NCBI RefSeq assembly: GCF_029633865.1
Contig: NC_079231.1
Location: forward strand, 29,043,216 to 29,107,215
Direction: 5' to 3'
DNA from: Lampris incognitus
Lineage: Eukaryota; Chordata; Actinopteri; Lampriformes; Lampridae
Length of the DNA: 64,000 nucleotides
Shown here: piece after piece, positions 20,843 through 31,700 of the stretch
Layout: each line of letters begins with the position of its first letter
How positions within the stretch are numbered: the stretch's first letter is position 1
Position numbers and translations under genes: made by a program
The notes under the pieces: generated by a model
Database searches by the model: none
The model's input: the letters and a program-made list of their open reading frames with translations, nothing else
Told to the model about the DNA's origin: nothing

Positions 20843-23800
20843 GTACCCCCCCCTCTACGGGAGCCACCTGGCGACTGACCTGGCGCCCCCGGGTGGGCAC
20901 GGTAGAAGTCGGCGAGGAGAGAGGGATCCATAATGAGCTTCCGCGAAATCCAACTGCGCTCCTCAGGTCCATAACCTGCCCAGTCCGCGAGATACTGGAA
21001 CCCGCGGCCACAGCGCCGGACTTTAAGCAGCCGGCGGACCTTCCATTGAGGATGACCATCTACAAATTCCGGAGGCGGAGGCTCAGGAACCGGGGGCATA
21101 AGAGGACTGCTGGAGACGGGCTTAACTCGAGAGACGTGGAAGACAGGATGAATGTGCATGGAGGAAGGCAGCTTCAGCCGAACAGCTGCCGGGCTCAGGA
21201 CTTTCTGGACTTCAAAAGGACCAATGAAGCGGGGCGAGAGTTTCTTGTCGGTTGTCTGGAGGGGAACGTCCTTCGTGGACAGCCAGACCCTCTGTCCCTT
21301 CTTGTACTCCGGCGCAGGGGTACGTCGCCGGTCAGCCCCTCTGCGAGCGCGCTCCCCAGCCTTGAGCAGTGCTGTCCGGATGGTCCTCCAGACACGCTGA
21401 CAGCGTCGCAAGTGGAGCTGTACGGAGGGAACGGCCACTTCATCCTGCTGTGGGTCGAACAGGGGAGGTTGATACCCCAGGGATGCCTCGAATGGAGAAA
21501 GTCCAGATGCAGAGCTGACCAGGGAATTGGTGGCGTACTCTACCCACGGTAGGTAGTCACTCCAGGTGGAGGGCTTGCTGTTACATACACAACGCAACGC
21601 TGTCTCCATGCTCTGGTTTGCCCTCTCGGTCTGACCATTTGTTTGGGGGTGGTAGCCCGAAGACAGACTTACTGTGGCTCCGATGCCTTTACAAAATGCA
21701 CGCCACACTTGTGAGGTGAACTGAGGACCTCTATCGGAGACTACATCTGATGGCAGGCCATGAAGCCAGAAGACATGTTGCATCAAGAGGTCCGCGGTCT
21801 CAGCAGCCGAAGGAAGTTTGGGAAGGGCTATCAGATGGACGCCCTTGCTGAAACGGTCTATGACGGTGAGAACCACAGTGTTTCCCCGAGAAGGTGGTAG
21901 TCCGGAAACGAAATCCAAAGCCACGTGAGACCAGGGGCGGCTAGGAATAGGGAGTGGCTGCAACAGACCAGATGGCGCCTGGTGAGAGGCCTTGCTGCGG
22001 GCGCAAACAGTGCAGGCCGCTACAAAGCTCTTGACATCCTCCCGCATAGTTGGCCACCAGAAGCGCCGAGCGATGAACGACTGGGTACGACTAACTCCTG
22101 GGTGACAGGAGAAACGACTGCTATGACCCCACTGAAGAACTCGAGACCGAACAGCATCTGGGACGAAGAGGCGACGGGGTGGCACGTTACTCGGAGCGGG
22201 TTGAGCACGTTGGGCAGTGCGAACAGCCGACTCAAGACCAAAAGTGACCACACCGACCACTCTAGCCGCAGGGAGGATGGGTTCAGGCTCTTCAAACGCG
22301 CCTTCCTTCGGGTGTAGCCGAGACAGGATGTCAGCCTTTACGTTGCGTGTCCCAGGACGGTAAGTCAGAACATAGTTGAAACGACTAAGGAAGCCAGCCC
22401 ACCGAGCCTGACGACTGTTGAGACGTTTGGCTGCCCTCAGGTGAGTCAAGTTCTTGTGGTCCGTCCAGATGAGAAACGGGTGCTCAGCGCCCTCGAGCCA
22501 GTGGCGCCATTCCTCCAGAGCAGCCACTACAGCCAGTAACTCCCGGTTTCCAACGTCATAATTCTGCTCGGCCGGCAGAAATCGGCGGGAGAAAAAGGCG
22601 CAAGGATGGAGTTTCTGGTCCTCAGCCGACCGCTGGGAGAGCACCCCCCCCTACGCCTGAATCCGAGGCATCAACCTCTACCACGAATTGTCTCTTGGGG
22701 TCAGGATGGAGCAGCACTGGGGCCGAGATGAACCTTGTCTTGAGGACTTGGAAAGCAGAGCTGGCAGCAGGAGACCAGATGAAGGGTTTGGCTGGGGAGG
22801 TCAACGCAGTAAGCGGTTCTGCCAGCTGGCTGTAGTTGCGAATGAATCTCCGGTAGAAATTTGCGAACCCTAGAAAACTCTGCAGCTCCTTACGGTTGGT
22901 AGGTTCCGGCCAGTCCACCACTGTCTGGACCTTGCGGGGATCTGCTCTGGTCCGTCCCTTCTCTACGATGAATCCCAAGTAATCCACAGAGGGGGAGTGA
23001 AACAGGCACTTCTCCGCCTTGACGTAGAGTTGGTTCTGGAGGAGGCGCTCCAGTACCCTGCGAACATGCTGGACGTGTTCCTCAAGAGACTGGGAGAAAA
23101 TGAGGATGTCGTCCAGGTAAACGACGACAAACACATCCAACATGTCACGGAGTACGTCGTTCATAAACGCCTGAAACACTGCTGGTGCGTTTGTGAGTCC
23201 GAACGGCATCACCAAGTACTCATAGTGGCCTCGGGGTGTTTTGAAGGCGGTCTTCCCTCATCGCCTTCCCTGATTCGCACGAGGTGGTAAGCGCTCCTCA
23301 GGTCTAGCTTGGTGAAGATGGTCGCCTGTGAGAGAGGCTCAAAAGTCGAACTCATAAGTGGAAGCGGGTACTTGTTCTTGATGGTGATTGCGTTCAGTTG
23401 CCGGTAGTCAATACAAGGTCGAAGTCCCCCGTCCTTCTTCTTCACAAAAAAGAACCCTGCAGCAACAGAGGAAGACGAGGGCTTGATGAGACCTGCAGCA
23501 AGGGACTCGGTGATGTACTCATCCATGGTCGCCTTCTCAGGGAGTGACAAGTTGTAGAGGCGGCTACTAGGAAGAGTAGCCCCAGGACGGAGATCAATGG
23601 CGCAATCATACGGGCGGTGAGGCGGGAGTGACTTAGCACGGGTCTTGCTAAATACCTCACCAAGGTCATGATACACAGGGGGCACGGAGGAGAGATCAGG
23701 AGGCAGGGGAGTAGGCGAGCTCAAAGGCGTAGCACTAGGAGCTGCACGAAGGCATTGGGCATGGCAAGTAGAGCCCCATCCAAGGACTGTGCCTGTGGAC

Positions 23801-24190
23801 CAAGAGATGTGGGGTTCATGGTGTCTGAGCCAGGGGCGTCCCAAGATAACTGGATTAAGCGGGGAACGTATGATGTAAAATTGCATTGTCTCTGTGTGGT
23901 TACCTGCAACGGTGAGAGTAACGGGGACGGTCCGCTGTGTGATACAGGCTAATCTCCGGTCATCCAAGGCAAACGCATCAATGGGGGTCCCAAGAGACTC
24001 AAGGGGAATGTCTGCCTGCGAGGCAAAGTCAAGGTCCATAAAACTATCATCTGCTCCGGAATCAATCAGGGCTCCAAGGGAAAGTCTCTGGCCCGCCCAG
24101 ACTAAGGCAATAGGAACAAGATGGCCGCGAGATTCGGACCCACGGGAGAAGGAAAGGCGGCTTACTAGGATCTCCCTTGGTCCTGGTAAG
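20722..24190 (-). pseudogene. Element C pol: protease-RT-RNase H-integrase-chromodomain
   Basis: Protease GALIDSGADD is at about 24075-24040. RT starts in the first frame (LRPCIDYRQLN, LDLRSAYHLVRI), with a single-base loss near 23265. The next frame (23215-22622) has MPFGLTNAP and the YLDDILIF catalytic box. A second indel in a G-run near 22640 leads to the third frame (22644-20722). That frame has RNase H (FSRRF...[14 protein letters not shown]), the integrase zinc domain (H...H...CTVCARSK) and a DDE core (D in [10 protein letters not shown] in [10 protein letters not shown] in NGQTERAN). A chromodomain (WKVRRLL...[15 protein letters not shown], about 20850-21010) follows; chromodomains direct integration toward marked chromatin. 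Otherwise intact. Confidence 0.85.
20843..20856 (-). promoter_or_regulatory. Element C polypurine tract
   Basis: On the minus strand AGAGGGGGGGG lies next to the 3' LTR, the expected primer for plus-strand DNA synthesis. Confidence 0.75.
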
Positions 24191-24191
24191 C

Positions 24192-25307
24192 CTAATCTTT
24201 TGGCCGTGAGGGACAGTCGCGGAGTCGGTGCCCCTTAAGACCACAGTACAGGCAAAGACCTGCCTTGAATCCGCTCTCCCGTTCAGCAGGAGTAAGTCTA
24301 GCACGTCCTACCTCCATCCGCTCTTCTACATCCCCAGGTGGCGTTGTCGCGAAAGAGTCAGAGGAGGGATTGGCCGGGGAAACGGGAACAGCGGTTCGGT
24401 CTGACGCAGAGGTAGTTCTGGGATTGAAGGAAGTTCCACGCAAGGCCTTCTCACGCTTTCTCTCCCGGATACGTCCATCAATGCGGATAGCGAGAGCAAT
24501 GAGGTCATGCAGAGATGAGGGTTCTTCTCGGGTAGCAAGTTGATCCTTCACCGCCTCGCTCAATCCTCTACGAAAAGTGGCACGCAGGGCCTGGTCATTC
24601 CATCCGCTCTCAGCGGCAGCCAGGCGGAAGTCGACGGAGTAATCTGTGACGCTGGCGCCGCCCTGCTGGATGTTATTCAGTCGTGAGTCAGAATCCCGAC
24701 CGCTTACCGGATGGTGGAAAACCTTACGTAGCTCTGCGACAAAGTCTCTATAAGAGTTACAGTAGCTGGCCCCCATGGACCAAGAAGACGTAGCCCACTG
24801 CGCTGCTCGACCACTGAGCAGGTTGGTCACGTAAGCGATCTTAACAGCATCACTGGAGAACACGGTGGGCTGGTGTGTGAAAACAAGCTCACACTGCATA
24901 ATGAAGGTAGAGCAAGTTTCAAAGTTACCGTCAAATGGGCGTGGACTGGTAATGATGGTTCCACGGGGTAAATAAACAGGAACCGGAGGATCTACTGGAG
25001 CGGCGGCCACAGGGGGCGCACTTGCTGGCGGTACAGGCTGGTTCAGCTGCTGGTTGGCAAGAGCTGCTGAAATGGTCTGCAGTTGTTGCATGATCTCTGC
25101 CTGCTGACTCGCCATCGCCGCCTGCTGGACAGCTAAAGCTTCCACAGAAGCTTGCAGGGGTTGAACTTGAGACTGGAGACCCTGCACAGCAACCGAAGCC
25201 TCTTGTAATTGCTGGGAATGGGCGTTGGTAATCTGAATCTGTTTTACTAGGGCTGCTTGCACCGGATTGGCTGTGGGTGTGCCGTCTGTGCTGGCTGGGG
25301 TCGTCAT
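24192..25307 (-). CDS. Element C Gag, sushi-type
   Basis: The ATG at 25307 directly follows the primer site; the frame is 371 codons, with no internal stops. An N-terminal coiled-coil region is rich in Gln/Ala (about residues 20-90). A Pro-rich spacer leads to a capsid domain beginning PRPFDGNFETCSTFIMQCEL (about residue 125) and continuing through the VTNLLSGRAAQWA segment. A single CCHC knuckle (CLYCGLKGHRLRDC) is near residue 352. The same fold gave rise to the mammalian domesticated genes PEG10 and RTL1, which is established for sushi elements. Gag assembles the particle and packages the RNA. It appears intact. Confidence 0.9.
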   Translation of the reverse strand: MTTPASTDGTPTANPVQAALVKQIQITNAHSQQLQEASVAVQGLQSQVQPLQASVEALAVQQAAMASQQAEIMQQLQTISAALANQQLNQPVPPASAPPVAAAPVDPPVPVYLPRGTIITSPRPFDGNFETCSTFIMQCELVFTHQPTVFSSDAVKIAYVTNLLSGRAAQWATSSWSMGASYCNSYRDFVAELRKVFHHPVSGRDSDSRLNNIQQGGASVTDYSVDFRLAAAESGWNDQALRATFRRGLSEAVKDQLATREEPSSLHDLIALAIRIDGRIRERKREKALRGTSFNPRTTSASDRTAVPVSPANPSSDSFATTPPGDVEERMEVGRARLTPAERESGFKAGLCLYCGLKGHRLRDCPSRPKD

Positions 25308-25308
25308 G

Positions 25309-25320
25309 GCCAGTTCGTAC
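25309..25320 (-). promoter_or_regulatory. Element C self-priming site
   Basis: The 12 bases next to the 5' LTR (GCCAGTTCGTAC on the + strand) do not start TGG and match no tRNA end. They are the inverted complement, with a single G-U, of 25722-25733 inside the LTR, where the RNA should begin. This is the geometry of Tf1/sushi-group self-priming. Confidence 0.7.
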
Positions 25321-25933
25321 TGTTAGGGTTTGCACCCGACCCCAAGAGCACAAACACAGAAGGCACAATATAGCGGGACCAACAGGCTAATTTATTGAAG
25401 AGAAAACTCAGGAAGTCCACTTTCACCAGGAAACGCGAAGTCCACCTTTAAGCCGGGAACCGTGGAGTCGCCCTTTAATCCGGGAACAGTGGAGTCGGCC
25501 CTTAATCCAGGCAGGAGGGGGGGGGTAAACAGGAGGATACCAAAGGAGAACGGAAAATCACAGCAACGCTGGAGTGAAGAAATCCTCTTCGTAAACGGAA
25601 AGCAGCGCACAGGGGAAGGGGAGCAACGAGGAAGGTCCAACAGAGAAATCTCCAGGGAAGATCCAGGTAAGTAAACAAACTTCGATGAGCAGGACAAGCA
25701 CAAGTACTCTCCCAGGGAACGGCACGAACTGGCAACAAGCTGAGAGTGACACAGCCAGATATAGGGAGGTGATTGCCAACAGGTGAGTGGAGGGGTAACG
25801 AGGAAACAGGCATCAGGTGGAGTTGGCAGAGCTCCGGGTACGCTTACACTGCAGAGCGGGTGTGGAGCGGGGAGACGTTGAGCCTTGGCCAAGGTTACAC
25901 TGCAGAGCGGGTGTGGAGCGGCGAGACGTAACA
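25321..25933 (-). repeat. Element C 5' LTR with promoter
   Basis: 613 bp. A TATA box (AGATATA on the + strand, 25758-25764) lies about 25-31 bp before 25733, so transcription probably starts near 25733, at the self-primer sequence. Confidence 0.85.
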
Positions 25934-26047
25934 AATGGACTTTGGGGGGGGCATGAATGAAAAAGAAAAAAAAGTGAATCACAAATGTTGTGCAAATGTA
26001 TGAAAGGTTCTAAAAAAAAAAGAAGAAGAAACTGAAAAGAGAAAGGA

Positions 26048-26248
26048 TGTAACAATAGGAACTATTGTTAGGAACCATTGTTTAGTTCCTTGTTTACACA
26101 GGGGTCGTTTAGGTTGTTGCACCTGGAATAACGGACCGAGCATGATGCATAACCTTACGTGCCGAAGTTATTATTAAAGTTTATAGCCCCGTGGGGTTGA
26201 AACGAGTTGTAACGTCTCATTAGTAGAAAGTAACAACACACTTTAACA
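26048..26248 (+). repeat. Element B 3' LTR
   Basis: Partner of 16344-16544; followed by the ACAGT duplication. The purine tract GAAAAGAGAAAGGATG precedes it. Confidence 0.9.
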
Positions 26249-26253
26249 ACAGT

Positions 26254-26749
26254 GTGTGAGTGTGTGTGTGAATGGGCCGACCATTTTCTTTTATTTGTGA
26301 TACATGTACATATTGATTGTACATTGAGTTGACTTGATTTGGGGAATTACTTTGATTATTGATTAGAATTGGAATAGGCTTGTAGCCTATTTGTTTAATT
26401 GGATTTTGTATATTGTAAATTATTGTGATCTTTCTATTATTATGTTCATTCACTAATTAATACAAATACACTTTCTTTATTAACCTTTGTGTGGTTAATA
26501 AATATTCGCCATTGGTATTTGTATTTAAAGCAAAAGTTTTGCGTCCTTAATTAAATAGATAAGATCCTAAAATATAATTACATTAAAGGTACACATGGTA
26601 TATTAAAGGTACGTAAGGAAGTTATTCTAACCACTTCCTCTAGTTGATGGAGGCACTAAGCGTCAAATTTACATAGTTTATCACTTCAGGTAATAGCGAC
26701 CAGTATTAATTAGAAGAACTCAGGCCCCGCCCACATGGGAGGGGTTACA
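26254..26749 (+). repeat. Element A 5' LTR, right part
   Basis: AT-rich continuation of the LTR after insertion B, ending GGGGTTACA. The last 49 bp recur at 32172-32220. ATTAATAAA-type signals occur near 26505. Confidence 0.7.
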
Positions 26750-26752
26750 AAA

Positions 26753-26770
26753 TGGAGGCACCGCTGGGAT
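26753..26770 (+). promoter_or_regulatory. Element A primer binding site, tRNA-Thr
   Basis: TGGAGGCACCGCTGGGAT, three bases after the LTR, is complementary over 18 bases to the 3' end of vertebrate tRNA-Thr(AGU), including CCA. Confidence 0.8.
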
Positions 26771-26877
26771 CTAGAGTGGTTTCCAAACAAAACTAAATAG
26801 TCAACTCAGTGAAGAAGAAAGCCAAAAGTAGTTTAACCCCAGTTAAAGTGACGCAACACATAGAAAAAGCCAAAACT

Positions 26878-28380
26878 ATGTTTGTAAACAAGCTAAAGAA
26901 CTGGTGTAGAGGAGAGGCAGTAGATGAGAGACACGCGCTGCTGACTGTTGTCCCAGGCAACCCAGAAATAACCAAAATAGTAGAGGTCCTACAGACTATT
27001 AAGTGCCTGGGACGCGTGCGCGTTAGAGGTAGGATGTTAAGTGATACATCAAACGAACTCCTAGTGCTCTGTGAGTGCAGCGGAACAGTAACCGATTCAA
27101 ATGTTCCCCCCGAAATCCCCCCAGAAGAGGGAGTGAAAGCATGGCCAATCTACATTGTGCCTGAGGAGCGAGACGTAAATGACGAGTTCAACGCTAAACT
27201 GCACGCGCTGCTCCAAGCTGAGGGCAAGTCAATGGGAGATATGAGGGCCCTATTCTCCGAACCAGAGCCAGCCCCCTCTTCCGCGGAGTCCATCATCCGT
27301 GCTGTTGGTGACCTGCTAGACAAAACATCAAAGCCCCCGTCAGAGAGTAGAGGATACCGACGCCTGCGCACCTTCTCCGGTACTGTGCCCACCCCAGCAG
27401 GGGAAGAGTCGTTCGACCACTGGATGGAGCAGGCCTACCTGATGGTGGAGGAGAGTGACTGTGCGCCCAAAGAGAAGCGGAGAAGAATAATGGAAAGTCT
27501 AAAGGGGCAGGCACTGGAAGTAGTGAGGGCTGTGCGCTTATCCGAACCCGACATCACTCCAGAAAAATGCTCGGAAGCTCTGGAAAGTGCGTTTGGACTA
27601 GCAGAGTCAGGAGATGATCTCTACTTCGCGTTCAGACTGCAGCGCCAACAATATGGAGAGAAGCTGTCCGATTTCCTAAGGCAACTGGAGCGCACTCTGT
27701 CCAAAGTGGTGCAACGAGGCGGCCTCCCGGCCAGCAACATGGATCGAGCTCGAGTGGTACAACTGCTTAAAGGAGCAGTGGATGCTGACCTGATGATGAT
27801 CCAGCTGCGGCTGAGGGAACGGAGGGATAACCCGCCCACGTTCCTGGATCTGCTGCGAGAGATCCGCACAGAAGAAGAGTATGAAGCCTCCAGAGCTAAG
27901 CTAACTCAGTCGACAGTGCGCAGTGCGAAACCCGACAACAATCTGTCAGAGATCCAAAGCCTGAGAGCAGAGATAAAGGAAATTAAATCAATGTTCGCTG
28001 CACTGGCTACAGATCCTCACCAAGTCAAAGAAGGAAGGGGAGAGAAACCAGCACCAGTCACAGAGGCTAGGCATGATCCTGAAGTTGTCACTTTGAGGAA
28101 GCAGGTGCAACACCTGACACAGAAAATGAACTTAAAACAGTTCCATGCCACTGCAACCCAATCGACTGTGATGGCGGTCGGCAGCACTCCCACTGTTCCA
28201 AACACCCCTACCAGACCAGCCGCCGACTCCAAGGAGTACATATGTTACCGTTGTGGAGAGAGTGGACATGTTACAGCAAGGTGCAAAAACCCTGAGAACC
28301 AGAGCAAAGTCATCCAGAAGCTAATTGGAGCTCTAAAGAACGGCCAGAGTAACAACTCAGTCTTCCCATCCTGCTACTAG
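26878..28380 (+). CDS. PNMA-like Gag of Gypsy element A
   Basis: The start is taken at the ATG at 26878, because the upstream frame opens only with GTG. From here the N-terminus (NKLKNWCRG, then DERHALL) lines up with the start of vertebrate PNMA proteins. Residues of about 1-110 resemble the PNMA RRM-like N-terminal domain. Residues of about 150-340 form the capsid: RRLRTFSG, GEESFDHWMEQAY, EKRRRIMESLKGQALEVVRAV, GEKLSDFLRQLE and RARVVQLLKGA correspond in order to PNMA capsid blocks. A Lys/Glu-rich linker and one CCHC knuckle (CYRCGESGHVTARC, near 28243-28284) follow; PNMA1-type proteins lack this knuckle. No internal stop: 500 residues. Gag binds RNA and forms particles; PNMA proteins are known domesticated Gags. 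Homology was recognised by eye, not by search. Confidence 0.8.
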   Translation: MFVNKLKNWCRGEAVDERHALLTVVPGNPEITKIVEVLQTIKCLGRVRVRGRMLSDTSNELLVLCECSGTVTDSNVPPEIPPEEGVKAWPIYIVPEERDVNDEFNAKLHALLQAEGKSMGDMRALFSEPEPAPSSAESIIRAVGDLLDKTSKPPSESRGYRRLRTFSGTVPTPAGEESFDHWMEQAYLMVEESDCAPKEKRRRIMESLKGQALEVVRAVRLSEPDITPEKCSEALESAFGLAESGDDLYFAFRLQRQQYGEKLSDFLRQLERTLSKVVQRGGLPASNMDRARVVQLLKGAVDADLMMIQLRLRERRDNPPTFLDLLREIRTEEEYEASRAKLTQSTVRSAKPDNNLSEIQSLRAEIKEIKSMFAALATDPHQVKEGRGEKPAPVTEARHDPEVVTLRKQVQHLTQKMNLKQFHATATQSTVMAVGSTPTVPNTPTRPAADSKEYICYRCGESGHVTARCKNPENQSKVIQKLIGALKNGQSNNSVFPSCY

Positions 28381-28387
28381 AGCTAAT

Positions 28388-28789
28388 GTGAACGTCAACA
28401 GCAAGAAGAGCGAAATAGGCCACTTTAAGTCACCTGACCTGCCAGAAGGTCTAATAGGGCTCCCAGCCATGGAGCCGTTAAAGGTCAATGGGCACATGTG
28501 TGACGCGCTGTTAGACAGTAGCTCACGAGTAAGCATAATCTTTGAGTCCTGGTATAAGCGTCACCTGTCAGATGTACCCATCAACCCTGTGAGCAGACTA
28601 GACATTTGGGGTTTGAGTGACTCTAGTTACCCTTACCTAGGCTATGTTGTGGTGGATATGGAGTTCCCTAAGAAAGTAGCTGGAACCCCCACCACCCTGC
28701 CAGTCCTGGCCTTAGTTTGTCCTGACACCCGTGATCATTGGCACCAATGCCAAAGCCAGCCTCCCAAAACGTCTCGCCCAGCTGAGTGA
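28388..28789 (+). pseudogene. Element A protease, inactive
   Basis: Retropepsin-like region with an ALLDSSSRVSII segment near 28506, where the catalytic D-T/S-G has become D-S-S. It is in a different frame from gag (stop at 28378-28380) and shifts again near 28730 to the frame of 28731-29636. Confidence 0.7.
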
Positions 28790-31700
28790 AGATGGCCCCG
28801 GAGTGTTCATGGCGCGAACCCTTGGCATACAGAGTCGCTGCTCAGAGTCCACCAGCGTGGTTCAGGAAGGAAATGAGGATGAGGTGGGATGCGTGATGTG
28901 GCAGGGCCCTGGCTCATTGGCCCTAGGTGCCGGACGCAGCTGTCAAGCCATCTGTAAAGTGGAGACAAAGCAGCCACTGCACGATGAGATCCTAATGGTA
29001 GAACCCTCCAAAAGCCCCCGCCCTGCAGGAGTGCTTTTACAGTCCATGGTGATCCCAAGTCATGCTGTTGATGTGAACAGGTTCTCAGTGCTAATCCAGA
29101 ATGAGTCCCTCAAGGATGTCACCATACCTGTCGGAACCAACCTAGGCCGCCTGTGCCACACTGATGTAGTCACAGCAGTATCAAGACAACCGTCTGTCTC
29201 AGAGAACTTCGATTCCAGTCTGCTTGACTTCGGAGACTCCCCTGTACCTGAAGTATGGAAAGCACGACTCCGACAAAAGCTGTCTGAAAGGGGCGACGCA
29301 TTCTCTCTACACGACCTGGATGTAGGACGGGCAAGAGGAGTGGAGCATAGCATCCGCATGTCAGACACGAGACCTTTCCGTGAACGCTCCAGGCGCATCG
29401 CACCTGCAGACATCGATGACGTGAGGCAACATATCCAGAAGCTGTTGTCTGCAGGAATCATCAAGGAATCCAGAAGCCCGTACGCTTCACCCATCGTAGT
29501 GGTCAGAAAGAAAAATGGAGAGGTCCGGATGTGTATAGACTATCGTGCACTGAACAGCCGCACAATCCCCGACCAGTATACCACACGACGAGGCTCTGGA
29601 TTGCCTGTCTGGCAGCAAATGGTTCTCTGTCCTTGACTTGCGGAGCGGCTACTACCAAATAGCCATGACAGAGAAGGACAAGGAAAAAACTGTGTTTATC
29701 TGTCCCCTTGGTTTCTACGAGTTCGAAAGAATGCCCCAAGGTATCACAGGAGCGCCTGCGACCTTCCAAAGGCTGATGGAGAAAGCAGTCGGAGACATGA
29801 ACCTCCTGCAAGTACTGGTCTACCTCGATGACCTGATCATCTTTGGCAAGACGCTAGGAGAACATGAGGAGAGACTGCTGAAAGTCCTTGACCGTCTCTG
29901 TGAAGTTGGCCTCAAACTCTCCCTCGACAAGTGCCGTTTCTGTCAGACAAAGGTCAAATATGTGGGCCACATCGTCTCTGCTGAGGGCATCGCTGCAGAT
30001 CCTGGGAAGATCGAGGCTGTCACCACCTGGCCCGACCCACAACCCTGAAGACGTTACAGTCATTCTTGGGCTTCTGTAGCTACTACCGCAGATTCATCCA
30101 CAACTACTCGCCCATTGTCCGTCCCCTAACGGAGCTGACGAAGGGGTATGCCCCCACCCAGCGTGGGAAGAGACCCGGAAAAGGAAAGAGTGAGGTCTAC
30201 CTGGATGAGAAAGAGCCCTTTGGAGAAAGATGGGACCAGGCGTGTACTGAGGCCTTCGAGAAAATCAAACACTGCCTCACCAACGCCCCAGTCCTGGCGT
30301 TTGCTGACCCCAGCAAACCTTACACCCTGCACGTGGATGCTAGCCTGGCTGGACTCGGCGCAGTGCTATATCAGGACTACACAGAGGGCCTGAGGCCAGT
30401 GGCATTTGCCAGCCGAAAGCTGAGTTCTTCAGAACGGAACTACCCCATCCACCAGCTAGAGTTCCTGTCGCTGAAGTGGGCGATCGTTGAAAAGTTCCAC
30501 GACTATCTATATGGAGCCCACTTCTCTGTCAGAACAGACAACAATCCTCTGACGTATGCCCTGACCACGGCAAAGCTTAATGCAACTGGTCATCGCTCGC
30601 TGTCAGACTTGTCAGTGTACAACTTCGACATCACCTACAGACCGGGCCGGAATAACATTGATGCAGACCTACTGTCCAGGCCCCTCCAGAGTGTGTGCCC
30701 GACCTATACGCTTTCCCCACAAGCGTGCACATGAACACCCATGGACAGTTGTCCAGACAAGAGCTCATTGCGGCTCAGGGCCAAGATCCTGTGATAGCAG
30801 CAACTATTCATGCAATGAAGCATGGTGAGTGGCCCGAGGATGTAGCCCATACTCCTGAGATCTCATCCATGAAGCAAGAAATGGGGAAGTTCGTCATGAA
30901 GAATGGACTACTGCACCGTCTGAGCCGGAGCCACTCAGGAGAGAACTACCAGCAGCTCGTGCTACCAGCTGAGTTTAAGCCAGTGGTCCTGAAGTGCCTG
31001 CACGATGACTTAGGTCACTTGGGAGCAGAGAGAACCACTGACATGATAAGAAGCCGTTTCTACTGGCCGAAGATGGCTGCCAACGTCGAGCAGTATGTAA
31101 AGAACTGCGGTGCGTACATTCTGAGGAAAACGCCAAGCCACAGAGCTGCTCCGTTGCACCAAATAACCAGTACTGGGCCACAGGACCTCGTCTGTATCGA
31201 CTTCCTGTCCATGGAGCCAGATTCCAAGGGAATCAGCAATGTGTTGGTCATAACCGACCATTTCACGAGATATGCCCAGGCCATCTCGACCAAAAACCAA
31301 AAGGCCCTCACTGTCGCCAAGGTACTGGTGGAGACTTACTTCAAGCATTACGGATTACCAAAGTCCAAGCTGATCAAAGAACTCCTAAAAATATATGGCA
31401 TCCGGAAGTCCCGAACAACCCCCTACCACCCACAGGGTGATGCCCAGCCGGAGAGATTCAACCGGACTCTATTGTCCATGCTGGGCACGCTGAGTGAAGA
31501 AAAGAAACGACACTGGAGTCAACATGTCGCGACTCTCGTACATGCTTACAACAGCACCAAATGTGATGCCACCGGATACTCTCCATAATATCTGATGTTC
31601 GGGCACGAAGGTAGACTCCCCATCGATGTAATCTTCGGGGCACAGCTCAATGATGAAGGAGAACATCTGCACTCGTCCTATGTCACAAAGCTCCAGCAAG

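Larger units (their letters stand above)
20232..25933 (-). mobile_element. Sushi-type chromovirus (Gypsy element C)
   Basis: LTRs at 20232-20842 (611 bp) and 25321-25933 (613 bp) differ only at a G-run and one base by eye. The duplication AATGG (20227-20231 and 25934-25938) flanks it. In the minus direction the order is 5' LTR, self-complementary primer site, gag, protease, RT, RNase H, integrase, chromodomain, purine tract, 3' LTR. The pair of near-identical LTRs and only two pol indels mark it as a recent insertion. The chromodomain and the Gag sequence place it with the fish sushi group (Tf1/sushi chromoviruses). Confidence 0.9.
16344..26248 (+). mobile_element. Mag-type Gypsy element B (contains nested C)
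   Basis: LTRs of 201 bp at 16344-16544 and 26048-26248 both start TGTAACAATAGG and end TTTAACA. They differ at two positions by eye. The 5-bp duplication ACAGT flanks the element (16339-16343 and 26249-26253). A primer site follows the 5' LTR, and a purine tract (26034-26047) precedes the 3' LTR. Element C lies at 20232-25933 just after the pol stop codon. Mag clade is inferred from the two zinc knuckles, the small LTRs and the RT sequence. Confidence 0.85.
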
